DNA of 34,296 bases from Eubacterium sp. (GTDB lineage Bacteria > Bacillota > Clostridia > Lachnospirales > Lachnospiraceae): positions 1 through 34,296 of the forward strand of contig JAIKYQ010000025.1 in the NCBI GenBank assembly GCA_024683035.1. Direction: 5' to 3'. The notes under the pieces were generated by a model. The model made no database searches. It saw only the letters and a list, made by a program, of their open reading frames with translations, and had not been told where the DNA came from. Both the position numbers and the translations under genes were made by a program. Of the stretch, positions 1 to 8,900 are shown piece after piece (the stretch's first letter is position 1; each line of letters begins with the position of its first letter).

Positions 1-1
1 T

Positions 2-67
2 ACCTACGGACGCGAAGTCCTAGCGGTTAAAGGCCAGACCGATTGCCACCTCATTCTAACAGCTTAA
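2..67 (+). CDS. C-terminal end of an unidentified protein (cut by window edge)
   Basis: An open frame enters from the left edge and encodes the last 21 residues of a protein, ending ...CHLILTA and a TAA stop. The length is too short to assign a family. A short perfect hairpin (86-104) and then a repeat arm (135-159) follow it. That arm recurs at both ends of the palindromic element at 15.7-15.9 kb, so the fragment could be the end of a mobile-element protein. This is inference only; the frame could also be open by chance. Confidence 0.3.
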   Translation, partial: TYGREVLAVKGQTDCHLILTA

Positions 68-85
68 GCAACAAGATGGATAACA

Positions 86-104
86 TCCTATCTGGAAGAT
101 AGGA
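86..104 (+). other. Short perfect hairpin after the left-edge frame
   Basis: TCCTATC and GATAGGA are perfectly complementary around the loop TGGAA. There is no T-run on either side, so it is not a convincing intrinsic terminator. It lies between the stop codon at 65-67 and the repeat arm at 135. Confidence 0.35.
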
Positions 105-134
105 ATATCAACCACTAAATACATAGTAGTAGCG

Positions 135-175
135 GTAAAAGTATATGTCCGCCGGCTGCCTCATATTGTATCAGA
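135..175 (+). repeat. Repeat copy A (single arm plus outer flank)
   Basis: Positions 135-159 (starting GTAAAAGTATATGTCCG) match the right arm of the palindromic element, 15858-15882, at all 25 bases. They match the reverse complement of its left arm, 15691-15715, at 23 of 25. Similarity to the left arm continues outward through TCATATTGTAT to about base 175, matching the complement of about 15675-15690. The copy ends 27 bp beyond the pepD stop codon and does not enter the gene. It may be one end of an insertion element or a decayed remnant. Confidence 0.7.
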
Positions 176-202
176 AACGTATGCGGATCAGGACGAACCG
201 CT

Positions 203-1693
203 TCATTTTGTTTCCACGATCTTGCGTATATAGGCATAGGTCCGCTGCACACTGGAGACGGACATCTTCTCCTGCGGGGTGTGGATATCCGGGATATCCG
301 GTCCGATGGATACCGCATCCAGCCCCGGGATCTTTTCGGAAAGCAGTCCGCATTCCAGACCGGCGTGGATCGTTTCCACAACGGGGTCTTTCCCGTATTG
401 TTCCCGGAAAATCCGGACTATCTTTTCCCGGAAGGCGGAATCCGGAACATACTGCCAGGCAGGATAGCGGTCGGGAACATTGACAGAAGCACCGGCAGCA
501 GAAGCAATACAGGACATACGGTCGATCAGCTCCTGCAGACAGCTGGCAGTGGAACTCCGCAGCAGGTATTCCGCGAACAGCTCCCCTTCCTCTGCTTTCA
601 GAATTCCCAGATTCAGAGAGGTTTCGACGAGTCCATCCAGATGCTGGTCCATGCGCTGCACGCCGTTCGGAAGGGCTGAGAGCAGGGCAATCCAGGTGGC
701 AGTTTCGGAGGCACTGACCGGGACGGCACAGGCAGTATCGGATACAGCCGGGTCAGCAGGAAGGATCACAGCCTCCAGTTTCAGATCCGGATCCGTTACG
801 TCATATTCCCGGCGCAGCACGGTTTCCATATCCGCTGCTTTTGCCAGCAGGGAGTCCGGCTGATCAGTCAGGACGACAGCCTCTGCGTCACGCGGGATGG
901 CATTGTGTTTGGTGCCTCCGGCAAGAGAGCAGAGCAAAAGCGTATGCGACGCGGCAAATTCCCGCAGCAGACGGACCAGCAGAAGATCTGCGTTGGCACG
1001 ACCGTACTGGATATAGGAGCCGGAATGTCCGCCGGTCAGTCCGCCCAAAGAAAGACGTACCGCTGTAAGCGGCTTTGAGGTCGGATCAGAGTTGCAGCGG
1101 GTGACAGGCAGATGTACCTGCAGAGTGGCTCCTCCTGCACAGCCCGCTGTCAGGATTCCTTCGGTTTCCGAGTCGATATTCAGCAGCAGACGTCCTTTCA
1201 GAGGTGTGGCATCCAGATTATGAGCGCCGCCCATGCCGGTTTCTTCTTCCGTGGTACAGATGACTTCCAGACGAGGATGGGAGAGCGTTTCATCGGCCAG
1301 AAGCGCCAGAGATATGGCTACGGCGATCCCGTCGTCGCCGCCAAGCGTGGTGCCTTCGGCAGAGACCCAGTCACCGTCCAGTGTCAGATTCAGTCCTTCT
1401 GTATCCATGTCTTTTGGGCAGGAGATTTCTTTTTCGCAGACCATGTCCATATGTCCCTGCAGGATCAGGGGCTCTTCGGCTTCGCGGCCTGCGGAAGCTT
1501 CCTTTATAATGATCACGTTATTCGCAGCATCCCGGTGCCACTCCAGATCATGTTCTTTTGCAAACGAGACCAGATAGTCAGAGATGGCGCGTTCTTTTCC
1601 CGAAGGCCGGGGGATCTGCGACATGTCATAGAAGAACGAAAAGACATCGTGCGGCTCAAGTTCAGAAAGGGGATGGGTAATCGGATTGCTCAT
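203..1693 (-). CDS. pepD: Aminoacyl-histidine dipeptidase (PepD, peptidase family M20)
   Basis: Cytosolic metallodipeptidase that hydrolyses Xaa-His and a broad range of other dipeptides. The 496-residue product is close to the usual ~485-500 residues. The first zinc-binding block is LQGHMDMV, with His81 and Asp83. The bridging Asp is in TTLGGDDGIA (Asp120), followed by TTEEETGMGG (catalytic and metal Glu at 150-151). The C-terminal end has the family's HAGLECG block. The start is the ATG at 1693, with GGAGG nine bases upstream; a TTG 18 bases further out would place the start inside the ribosome binding site. The gene is monocistronic and divergent from the zinc-ribbon gene. No clear terminator follows it; repeat copy A lies just downstream. 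Confidence 0.95.
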   Translation of the reverse strand: MSNPITHPLSELEPHDVFSFFYDMSQIPRPSGKERAISDYLVSFAKEHDLEWHRDAANNVIIIKEASAGREAEEPLILQGHMDMVCEKEISCPKDMDTEGLNLTLDGDWVSAEGTTLGGDDGIAVAISLALLADETLSHPRLEVICTTEEETGMGGAHNLDATPLKGRLLLNIDSETEGILTAGCAGGATLQVHLPVTRCNSDPTSKPLTAVRLSLGGLTGGHSGSYIQYGRANADLLLVRLLREFAASHTLLLCSLAGGTKHNAIPRDAEAVVLTDQPDSLLAKAADMETVLRREYDVTDPDLKLEAVILPADPAVSDTACAVPVSASETATWIALLSALPNGVQRMDQHLDGLVETSLNLGILKAEEGELFAEYLLRSSTASCLQELIDRMSCIASAAGASVNVPDRYPAWQYVPDSAFREKIVRIFREQYGKDPVVETIHAGLECGLLSEKIPGLDAVSIGPDIPDIHTPQEKMSVSSVQRTYAYIRKIVETK

Positions 1694-1749
1694 AGGGTCA
1701 TTCCTCCGCAATAGAATCAGGGTGTCTGTTATGAAGCATTGCTTTCATA

Positions 1750-1776
1750 AGAGATTTCCCGGCAAGGGAAAACTCT
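1750..1776 (-). other. Hairpin in the pepD upstream region
   Basis: On the plus strand the arms AGAGATTTCCC and GGGAAAACTCT pair at 10 of 11 positions around a 5-base loop. It lies 57-83 bp upstream of the pepD start and would be in the pepD 5' leader if transcription begins further out. No T-run follows in either direction. It could be a leader structure or an operator; I found no clear pepD promoter. Confidence 0.3.
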
Positions 1777-1841
1777 GGCGGCCGAAAAACGTGCCGCTAC
1801 GCTTCAGTATGACACTGCCGGGGGGCGGATGCAAGTCTCTC

Positions 1842-1870
1842 TTCACAGGGTTTACAAAGCGTGCTATAAT
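1842..1870 (+). promoter_or_regulatory. Promoter of the zinc-ribbon membrane protein gene
   Basis: TTCACA (1842-1847), a 17-bp spacer and a perfect TATAAT (1865-1870) fit a housekeeping sigma promoter. This places the start of transcription near 1877, about 65 bases before the ATG. Confidence 0.7.
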
Positions 1871-1941
1871 TAAGAGCGCTGGAAAAGGTAAACATAAAGA
1901 AGATTGTGACGATGCGTCGTCTGACATAAGGAGAGAAATAC

Positions 1942-2781
1942 ATGAGATGTCCATATTGCGGACAACACAATTCTGATCGTGCCCGGGTCTGCTCACGCTG
2001 CGGGAAACGGCTGGACAGGGTCAGGGCTAAAAGAAAAGAAAAACGGATCCTGGTCGGGGGGATCATTCTGGTGCTTCTGATCGTCGCCGCGGGTGTCGGG
2101 GCTATCTTCATGCTGTCCAGGATGATGAAGGCTGACAAGCCGGTGCTGCCGAAAGAAACGGCTGTTGTGACGGAAACGCCCACACCCACACCCACCCCTA
2201 CGCCCACACCGACTCCGGAGCCTACCCCGGAACCGACACCGGAAGTTACGGAAGAACCGGAACCGGAAGAAGAAGTGAACGCCGAGCTGGCGGCCACGCT
2301 TATTGAAGAGGACCGGGCGGGACAGATCGAAGCGGAAGGCTACAAACCATTGACCATGTCCGGGGCGGAGGCGAGCTCCACCATCTATCAGGCCGGTGTG
2401 GATAACAGTGCCTATGTACTGTACGACGGTGCGGACTGGTCCAGCTGGCAGGACGGCGTAGAAGGAGACGGGATCGGCGAGAATATCACCCTGACCTTTG
2501 ACGGCGAACACAACGTACGCATGATCAAACTGCGCCTGGGCAACTGGTATGACGATGCCTATACGGATATCTATGAAGCCAATAACCGTCCGGAAACCAT
2601 GACCTTTGAACTGGGAGAAGAAACCTTCAGCGTTACTTTCCCGGATGAGAAAAAGGAGTTCTGCGTGGAACTGTCCCGTGATGTACCGGCCTCGCAGCTG
2701 AAGATGACTATAGACAGTGTGTACAAAGGATCCATCTACGCAGACACTTGTATCAACGAAGTGACGATTTACGGGAGCTGA
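1942..2781 (+). CDS. Zinc-ribbon membrane protein with proline-threonine linker and discoidin-like C-terminal domain
   Basis: The 279-residue protein has four parts. A short zinc ribbon (Cys3-x2-Cys6, Cys17-x2-Cys20) is followed by a basic stretch and one membrane helix (about 36-58). An extracytoplasmic linker of TP and EP repeats (about 78-110) follows. The C-terminal domain (about 140-279) resembles the beta-sandwich, discoidin-like domain called NADase-type glycan-binding domain in Clostridia (from memory). The basic residues before the helix suggest the ribbon is cytoplasmic and the C-terminal domain outside. A likely role is sensing or binding at the cell surface; no catalytic motif is visible. 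The start has AAGGAG nine bases upstream. It appears to be its own transcription unit. Confidence 0.8.
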   Translation: MRCPYCGQHNSDRARVCSRCGKRLDRVRAKRKEKRILVGGIILVLLIVAAGVGAIFMLSRMMKADKPVLPKETAVVTETPTPTPTPTPTPTPEPTPEPTPEVTEEPEPEEEVNAELAATLIEEDRAGQIEAEGYKPLTMSGAEASSTIYQAGVDNSAYVLYDGADWSSWQDGVEGDGIGENITLTFDGEHNVRMIKLRLGNWYDDAYTDIYEANNRPETMTFELGEETFSVTFPDEKKEFCVELSRDVPASQLKMTIDSVYKGSIYADTCINEVTIYGS

Positions 2782-2794
2782 GAGGGAAAAACAC

Positions 2795-2823
2795 TTTACT
2801 TCTAAAAAAAATCGTGGTATTTT
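2795..2823 (+). promoter_or_regulatory. Possible promoter of the 78-residue protein gene
   Basis: TTTACT (2795-2800), 17 bp, TATTTT (2818-2823). The hexamers are imperfect. The A-rich spacer and the position about 50 bp upstream of the start support it. No terminator is visible between the preceding gene and this site, so readthrough is also possible. Confidence 0.4.
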
Positions 2824-2874
2824 GTGCAGGTAAAAAGAAAAGAAGAGATAAGAGAAGAAGTAAAGGAGTAAGTT

Positions 2875-3111
2875 ATGAAGATTGAAAATGTAAAGGATGT
2901 GGAAGGCTTCTTTAAGGTCGTCGATGAATGCAAAGGCCGCGTAGAACTGGTTACGGCAGAAGGAGACCGGCTGAATCTGAAATCCAAACTGAGTCAGTTC
3001 GTTTCCCTGGCCAATATCTTTACGAACGGTGCGGAGATCCCGGAACTGGAGCTGGTTGCTTCGGAACCGGAAGATATAGAAAGACTGATGAATTTCATGA
3101 TCAATGGCTGA
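2875..3111 (+). CDS. Conserved small protein of unknown function (78 residues)
   Basis: A strong ribosome binding site (AAAGGAG) stands six bases before the ATG. A 12-bp-stem terminator follows the stop, so the gene is very probably real and can be expressed alone. The protein is small and acidic, with no cysteine-pair motif, signal peptide or membrane helix. It contains the phrase GRVELVTAEGDRLNLKSKLS and ends in an acidic helix. Similar small proteins occur in Lachnospiraceae, where some carry the misleading name 'polyA polymerase' (from memory); nothing here supports a polymerase function. I do not assign a role. Confidence 0.8.
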   Translation: MKIENVKDVEGFFKVVDECKGRVELVTAEGDRLNLKSKLSQFVSLANIFTNGAEIPELELVASEPEDIERLMNFMING

Positions 3112-3130
3112 TCACCGAAAAACGGCAGAG

Positions 3131-3164
3131 CAAACGAAGGCGGTCACGCCTTCGTTTGTTTTCT
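3131..3164 (+). terminator. Intrinsic terminator after the 78-residue protein gene
   Basis: Perfect 12-bp stem (3131-3142 with 3147-3158), four-base loop GTCA, followed by TTTTCT. It separates the small gene from the GTPase operon. I found no convincing promoter in the 33 bp between it and the next start, so part of the downstream operon may depend on readthrough or on a promoter I cannot see. Confidence 0.92.
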
Positions 3165-3197
3165 GTATAGAAGTGCAGAATAGCAGGAGGGACTATC

Positions 3198-4367
3198 ATG
3201 GCTAAAATCAATGTCATATCCGGTTTTCTGGGTGCCGGAAAAACAACGCTGATCAAAAAACTGCTGAGCGAAGCGCTTGCAGGGCAGCAGATCGTACTGA
3301 TTGAAAATGAATTTGGCGAGATCGGGATCGACGGCGGTTTCCTGAAGGATGCCGGTATTGAGATCAAAGAAATGAACTCCGGCTGTATCTGCTGTTCGCT
3401 GGTCGGAGATTTCGGCACAGCGCTGAAGGAAGTGGTGGATACCTATCATCCGGACCGTGTGATCATCGAGCCGTCCGGTGTGGGCAAGCTGTCCGATGTG
3501 ATCCATGCCATTGAAAACAACGCAGAGGAAGCCGGTCTGGAACTGGATTCGGCAGCAACGGTTGTCGATGTGACAAAATGTAAGATCTATCTTAAAAACT
3601 TCGGGGAATTCTTCAAAAACCAGGTGCAGGCAGCCGGTACGATCGTGCTCAGCAGAATGGATACACCGAAGGCCACTCCGGAAAAGGTGGAGGAAGTGCT
3701 CCACATGCTGCGGGAACTGAACCCGAACGCCACGATCATAACCACGCCGGTGGAAGAACTGGGCGGCGTCAAGGTTCTGGAAACCATGCAGGGCAAGAAG
3801 ATCGATCTGTCCCTCGTGGAGGACGATGAAGAAGAACACGAGCACCATCACCATCATGAGCATGAGGACGAAGAGCATGAGCATCACCACTATCATGAAC
3901 ATGATGAGGACGAAGAGCATGAACACCACCATCATCATGAACATGATGAGGACGAAGAGCATGAGCATCACCATCATCATGAACATGATGAGGACGAAGA
4001 GCATGAGCACCATCACCACCATGAACATGATGAGGAAGAGCATGAACATCACCACCATCATCATCACGGACATCATCACCACCATGCGGATGAGGTCTTT
4101 GACAGCTGGGGGAAGGAGACGATCCGGAAATACACGCAGGAAGAGATCCGGAAAAACCTGGAGACGCTTTCCGAGGATGAGACGTACGGACAGGTGCTTC
4201 GTGCAAAAGGGATGGTCGAAGCAACTGACGGAACCTGGATTTACTTTGATATGGTCCCGGAAGAAATCGATGTCCGTACCGGCGATCCGGAATACACCGG
4301 CCGTCTCTGTGTGATCGGCGCAAAGCTGAATGAGGAAAAACTGGCGGCTCTGTTCGGATTGGGCTGA
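3198..4367 (+). CDS. CobW/COG0523-family GTPase with a histidine-rich metal-binding insert
   Basis: Member of the G3E GTPase family that includes the zinc metallochaperones YciC/ZagA and ZNG1. The Walker A motif is GFLGAGKTT (9-17, Lys15). The family's metal site is CICC (63-66), switch II is IIEPSG (89-94), and the guanine-specificity motif is the variant SRMD (152-155). Residues 214-296 are an acidic His-rich stretch with 47 His in 83 residues, built from 14-residue repeats. The CobW C-terminal domain follows (about 300-389). CICC plus the His tract indicates Zn, Ni or Co handling; zinc is the likeliest by family, inferred only. GGAGG lies seven bases before the ATG. The second GTPase gene starts 20 bases after the stop. 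Confidence 0.92.
   Translation: MAKINVISGFLGAGKTTLIKKLLSEALAGQQIVLIENEFGEIGIDGGFLKDAGIEIKEMNSGCICCSLVGDFGTALKEVVDTYHPDRVIIEPSGVGKLSDVIHAIENNAEEAGLELDSAATVVDVTKCKIYLKNFGEFFKNQVQAAGTIVLSRMDTPKATPEKVEEVLHMLRELNPNATIITTPVEELGGVKVLETMQGKKIDLSLVEDDEEEHEHHHHHEHEDEEHEHHHYHEHDEDEEHEHHHHHEHDEDEEHEHHHHHEHDEDEEHEHHHHHEHDEEEHEHHHHHHHGHHHHHADEVFDSWGKETIRKYTQEEIRKNLETLSEDETYGQVLRAKGMVEATDGTWIYFDMVPEEIDVRTGDPEYTGRLCVIGAKLNEEKLAALFGLG
3837..4085 (+). repeat. In-frame tandem repeat encoding the His/Glu/Asp tract
   Basis: Codons for residues 214-296 form about five near-identical 42-bp units, each coding for a variant of HEHHHHHEHDEDEE, and end in a longer run of His codons. Units differ mainly at synonymous CAT/CAC positions. 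The high identity suggests recent expansion by slippage or unequal recombination, so copy number may differ between strains and is prone to assembly error. Confidence 0.9.
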
Positions 4368-4387
4368 ATGTATTTGGTGAGTAAACT

Positions 4388-5347
4388 ATGAATTACGAAG
4401 ACATAAAAGTACCGGTATATCTGATCAACGGTTTTCTGGATGCAGGGAAGACTTCGTTCCTGAATTTTACGATCCGTCAGGACTATTTCCAGATTGAGGA
4501 GACAACGCTTCTGCTGGTCTGTGAAGAAGGCGAAGAAGAGTATGATGACGAAGAGCTGCTGAGAGAGTATCATACCGTGGTCGAGGTCATCGAAGAAGAA
4601 GAGGATTTCAAGCTGGGGACGCTGCGCGCCCTGCAGGCCAAATATGATCCGTCCCGTGTGATCATCGAGTTCAATCCGCTCTGGGGTGTGGCCAAACTGG
4701 AACAGATGCGCCTGCCGAAGGGCTGGGGCATCATGCAGGAAATTGTGATCGTGGATGCGGAGACTTTCTCTGTCTACATGAACAACATGAAAGCCATGTT
4801 TGTGGAAATGGCCCGCAATGCCGAAATGGTCCTGTTCAACCGGAGCAGCAAAAAGCTGCCGCTGGCCAATTTCCGGCGCAGCATCAAGGTCTTCAATCCG
4901 GGCAGTGATGTCCAGTTTATGGGAGAAGACGGCCGCCCGGTAGATATTTTTGAAGACTCGCTGCCGTATGACCTGACAAAGGAACCGATTGAGATCGAAG
5001 ATATCGATTTCGGCATTTTCTTTGTGGATATGCAGGATAATCCGGATAACTATCAGGGGAAAACGGTGCATTTCAAAGGGCAGGTGCTGAAGAATTCCAA
5101 CCTTCCGGAGGACTCGTTCATTCCGGCACGTCAGGCCATGACCTGCTGTGCAGAGGATATCCAGTACATCGGGTATCTGTGCAAGAGCCGGGAAGCCTCC
5201 CGGCTGAAAGACCGTTCCTGGGTAGATGTGACGGCGAGGATCACCAAAGAGTACCTGCCTATAGCCAGAAGAGAGGAGCCGGTCCTGCAGGCTGTCTCGA
5301 TCAAACCGGCTGCACCGCCGGAAACAGAATTAGTATACTTCACCTGA
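4388..5347 (+). CDS. CobW-like GTPase fused to a YcgQ-type (DUF1980/TIGR03943) domain
   Basis: The N-terminal half is a CobW-like P-loop domain: GFLDAGKTS (15-23, Lys21), then IIEFNPLWG (92-100) where the family has IIEPSG. The specificity motif is degenerate (NRSS, 151-154) and the family CxCC motif is absent. The C-terminal half (about 205-319) resembles the soluble domain of YcgQ: an OB-fold-like start (GKTVHFKGQVL), the IPARQAMTCCAEDIQYIG block with Cys253-Cys254, Cys265, then SWVDVTARI. YcgQ normally partners the permease YcgR. The fusion suggests a GTPase coupled to a metal-binding or permease-partner module. It follows the His-rich GTPase by 20 bp and precedes pth by 16 bp. GTP binding may be weakened. 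The domain match is from memory of the family pattern. Confidence 0.82.
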   Translation: MNYEDIKVPVYLINGFLDAGKTSFLNFTIRQDYFQIEETTLLLVCEEGEEEYDDEELLREYHTVVEVIEEEEDFKLGTLRALQAKYDPSRVIIEFNPLWGVAKLEQMRLPKGWGIMQEIVIVDAETFSVYMNNMKAMFVEMARNAEMVLFNRSSKKLPLANFRRSIKVFNPGSDVQFMGEDGRPVDIFEDSLPYDLTKEPIEIEDIDFGIFFVDMQDNPDNYQGKTVHFKGQVLKNSNLPEDSFIPARQAMTCCAEDIQYIGYLCKSREASRLKDRSWVDVTARITKEYLPIARREEPVLQAVSIKPAAPPETELVYFT

Positions 5348-5363
5348 TGTAAAGGAAAGCAGC

Positions 5364-5933
5364 ATGTTTCTTATTGTCGGCCTCGGAAACCCGGGTATGA
5401 AATATGACGGTACCCGTCACAATATGGGTTATGATACGGTCACGGAACTGATCGATCGGTACCATGTGCCCTCTTCCGGGATTGCCATGAAAGCGCTGTA
5501 CGGGAAAGGACAGATCGAAGGACAGAGAGTAATCCTTGTAAAGCCGCTTACATACATGAATCTGAGCGGAGAGGCCGTACAGCAGTTTGTCCATTACTAT
5601 AAGGTCGATCCGGCCTCTGAACTGATCGTGATCTATGATGATATCGATCTGGAACCGGGGCAGATCCGTATTCGCGAAAAAGGCAGTGCCGGAAGCCATA
5701 ACGGTATGAAAAGCGTACTCTCCTGCCTTGGTGTGAATACCTTTACCCGCATCCGAGTAGGGATCGGCAGCCGGCCGGAGGGCTGGGATCTGGCGGATTA
5801 TGTTCTGTCCCGCCCTTCCAAAGAAGAGCGGGTGCAGATCGATGAAGCCATCCGGCACGCGGCCGATGCGGTTTCCCTGATCGTGCAGGGAGAGACCGAA
5901 AAAGCAATGAACCAATACAACCGGAAAATGTAG
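5364..5933 (+). CDS. pth: Peptidyl-tRNA hydrolase
   Basis: Releases tRNA from peptidyl-tRNA that drops off ribosomes, an essential cytosolic activity. The 189-residue length is typical. The N-terminal signature GLGNPGMKYDGTRHNMG carries Asn9 and catalytic His19. Asn66 is in TYMNLSG, the Asp pair in VIYDDIDL (Asp92/93), and Asn113 in GSAGSHNGM. These match the Escherichia coli residues Asn10, His20, Asn68, Asp93 and Asn114. The ATG follows AAAGGAAAG. It lies 16 bp after the GTPase-fusion gene and 16 bp before mfd. The pth-mfd order is common in Firmicutes and supports cotranscription. Confidence 0.97.
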   Translation: MFLIVGLGNPGMKYDGTRHNMGYDTVTELIDRYHVPSSGIAMKALYGKGQIEGQRVILVKPLTYMNLSGEAVQQFVHYYKVDPASELIVIYDDIDLEPGQIRIREKGSAGSHNGMKSVLSCLGVNTFTRIRVGIGSRPEGWDLADYVLSRPSKEERVQIDEAIRHAADAVSLIVQGETEKAMNQYNRKM

Positions 5934-5949
5934 ATGACGGAGGAATGAA

Positions 5950-8900
5950 ATGAAGGCATTCCTGCAGCCGCTGCAGGATCTGGCAGGATATGAGGATCTG
6001 CGCCGGCAGCTGCAAAAAGGCCGCGGCGTGTATGAAGTGACGGGATGTCTCGATTCACAGAAAGCACAGCTGGCCGCCGGCCTGGCCGAAAACAGCCGTG
6101 TTACGCTTCTGATCGCGGAGAATGAACTAAAAGCGCGCGCGCTGTTTGAAGACTGCAGGCTGTATGATCCGGAGACTCTCTATTATCCGCGCCGGGATCT
6201 GATCTTTTATCAGGCCGACATCTCCGGCAACCTGCTGACGCGGCAGCGTATGCAGGTCATGAAAGCGATTTCTGAGCAGAAGAAAATCACGATCGTCACC
6301 AGTACAGGGGGCTGTATGGATTTTCTCCTGCCTTTTCGCGTGTTCGAAAACGCCAGGCTGGAGGTAAAGGCGGGAACGATCCTGAATCTGCAGGAGACTG
6401 CGAAGCAGCTGGCCTTCATGGGTTATGAACGCTTTGGCGCGGTTGAAGCCGCCGGCCAGTTTGCCATTCGCGGGGATATCCTGGACATCTATCCGCTGAC
6501 AGAGGAGCTGCCGCTGCGGATCGAACTCTGGGATGAAGAAGTGGATTCGGTCCGGAGCTTTGACCCGCAGTCTCAGCGGTCTGTGGAAAACCTGCAGGAA
6601 GCCGTGATCTTTCCGGCTACCGAAGAGCCGGGTAAAGAAGCGGATCCGGCCGCCTTTTTCCGCCGGCAGACCGATACCTTTCTGGATTATCTTCCCGAAG
6701 ACAGTCTGATCATTCTGGACGAACCGACACGTATTCTGGAAAATGCCGGCGCCCTGTTTCAGGAATACAGCGAAGCCATGAAGCACCGCCTGGAGGAAGG
6801 ACAGATCACCGCGCAGGAAGCGAAACGGATGATCACGCCCGCCATGCTTGCCGCCGGCTTCAGCCGTCGTCGCTGCGCGGCGCTCAGTCTGATGGAGCAC
6901 ACCGAAAACAGACTGGAGAGCAGGGGAAAGTATGCCGTTCTGGTACGGGCGGTAGGCACCTATCATAATCAGTTTCCCATGCTGGTCAAAGACCTGAAGC
7001 GTCTGAAAAAAGACCGTTTCCGGGTGATCCTGCTTTCCTCTTCCCGGAGCCGGGCAGAACGTCTGGCAAAAGAACTGCAGCAGGAAGAACTGGGCGCTTT
7101 TTACAGTGAAGACAGGGACCGTCTCCTGCAGCCGGGAGAGATCCTGGTCACACAGGGTTATGCGCGGCATGGGTTCGAATATCCGATGCAGAAGTTTGTG
7201 CTGATCACCGAAACCGATATTTTTGGGGCGGTACAGAAGAAAAAGCGGCGCAGAAAAGCAGAACATGCCGGAGACCGGATCCGCAGCTTCCAGGAGCTTT
7301 CCGTGGGCGATATCGTGGTGCACGAAAGTCATGGCATGGGGATCTACCGCGGCATTGAAAAAGTGGAAGTGGACCATGTGGTCAAGGACTTTGTAAAGAT
7401 CGAATATGCCGGCGGCAGCAATCTGTATGTGCTGGCCACGTCGCTGGATGCGCTGCAGAAGTATTCCGGAGGAGACGGAAAGCATCCGAAGATCAACAAG
7501 CTCGGAGGCAACGAGTGGAACCGCACGCGGGCACGGGTCCGTTCGGCGGTGAAAGATATCGCTGCCGACCTGGTCAGGCTCTATGCGGCCCGGCAGGAAA
7601 AGAACGGTTATGTATACGGACCGGATACCGTCTGGCAGCGGGAATTTGAAGAACTGTTTCCCTATGAAGAGACGGAGGACCAGCTGGCTGCCATCGAAGA
7701 TACGAAGCGGGATATGGAAAGCCCGAAGATCATGGACCGCCTGATCTGCGGGGATGTCGGATATGGAAAGACAGAAATCGCGATCCGGGCTGCCTTTAAA
7801 GCAGTTCAGGAAAACAAGCAGGTCATCCTGCTCTGCCCGACAACGATCCTGGCCCAACAGCATTACAATACCTTTGTGCAGAGAATGAGGGATTTTCCTG
7901 TGCGTGTGGACATGCTCAGCCGATTCCGGACAGCGGCACAGCAGAAAAAAACGATCGAAGATCTGCGGAAAGGCTTTGTGGATGTCCTGATTGGAACCCA
8001 CCGGGTCCTGTCGGATGATATACGCTGCAAAGACCTGGGACTGCTGGTCATAGACGAAGAACAGCGCTTTGGCGTGACACACAAAGAAAAGATTAAACAG
8101 ATAAAAGAAAGCGTGGATGTGCTGACCCTGACGGCCACGCCGATCCCGCGAACGCTGCATATGAGTCTGATCGGGATCCGGGACATGAGCGTACTGGAAG
8201 AACCGCCCCTGGATCGTATGCCGATCCAGACCTATGTGATGGAATACGAGGAAGAACTGGTGAGGGAAGCTGTCAGCCGGGAACTGGCAAGGGACGGGCA
8301 GGTCTATGTGGTCTATAACCGGGTAAGAGGTATTGCCGATATGGCCCGCCGCATACAGGAAATGGTGCCGGAGGCGCATGTGGCCTATGCACATGGACAG
8401 ATGAACGAGCGGGAACTGGAACGGATCATGTATGATTTCGTGTCGGGGGAAATCGATGTCCTGGTATCGACGACCATCATCGAGACGGGCATGGATATTG
8501 CCAATGTCAATACGCTGATCGTCTGTGACGCAGACCGGCTGGGCCTGTCCCAACTGTATCAGCTGCGCGGACGTGTCGGCCGTTCCAACCGGAACGCGTA
8601 TGCTTTTCTGATGTACCGGCGGGACCGCATGCTGAAGGAGGACGCGGAAAAACGGCTGCATGCCATCCGTGAGTTTACGGATCTGGGAAGCGGCGTCAAA
8701 ATAGCCATGCGGGATCTGGAGATCCGCGGTGCAGGAAATCTGCTCGGAGCCGAACAGCACGGGCATATGGAATCCGTCGGTTACGATCTGTACTGCAAAA
8801 TGCTCAGTGAAGCAGTGCGGGAAGCAAAAGGGCAGCGCCACGAAGAGTCGTTTGAGACAACGATCGATCTGGCCGTCAGCGCCTATATCCCGCCGGAGTA

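Noticed and set aside
3837-4085. Tandem 42-bp repeats taken as a possible CRISPR array
   Set aside because: There are no unique spacers; the units are contiguous and in frame, and encode the His tract of the GTPase.
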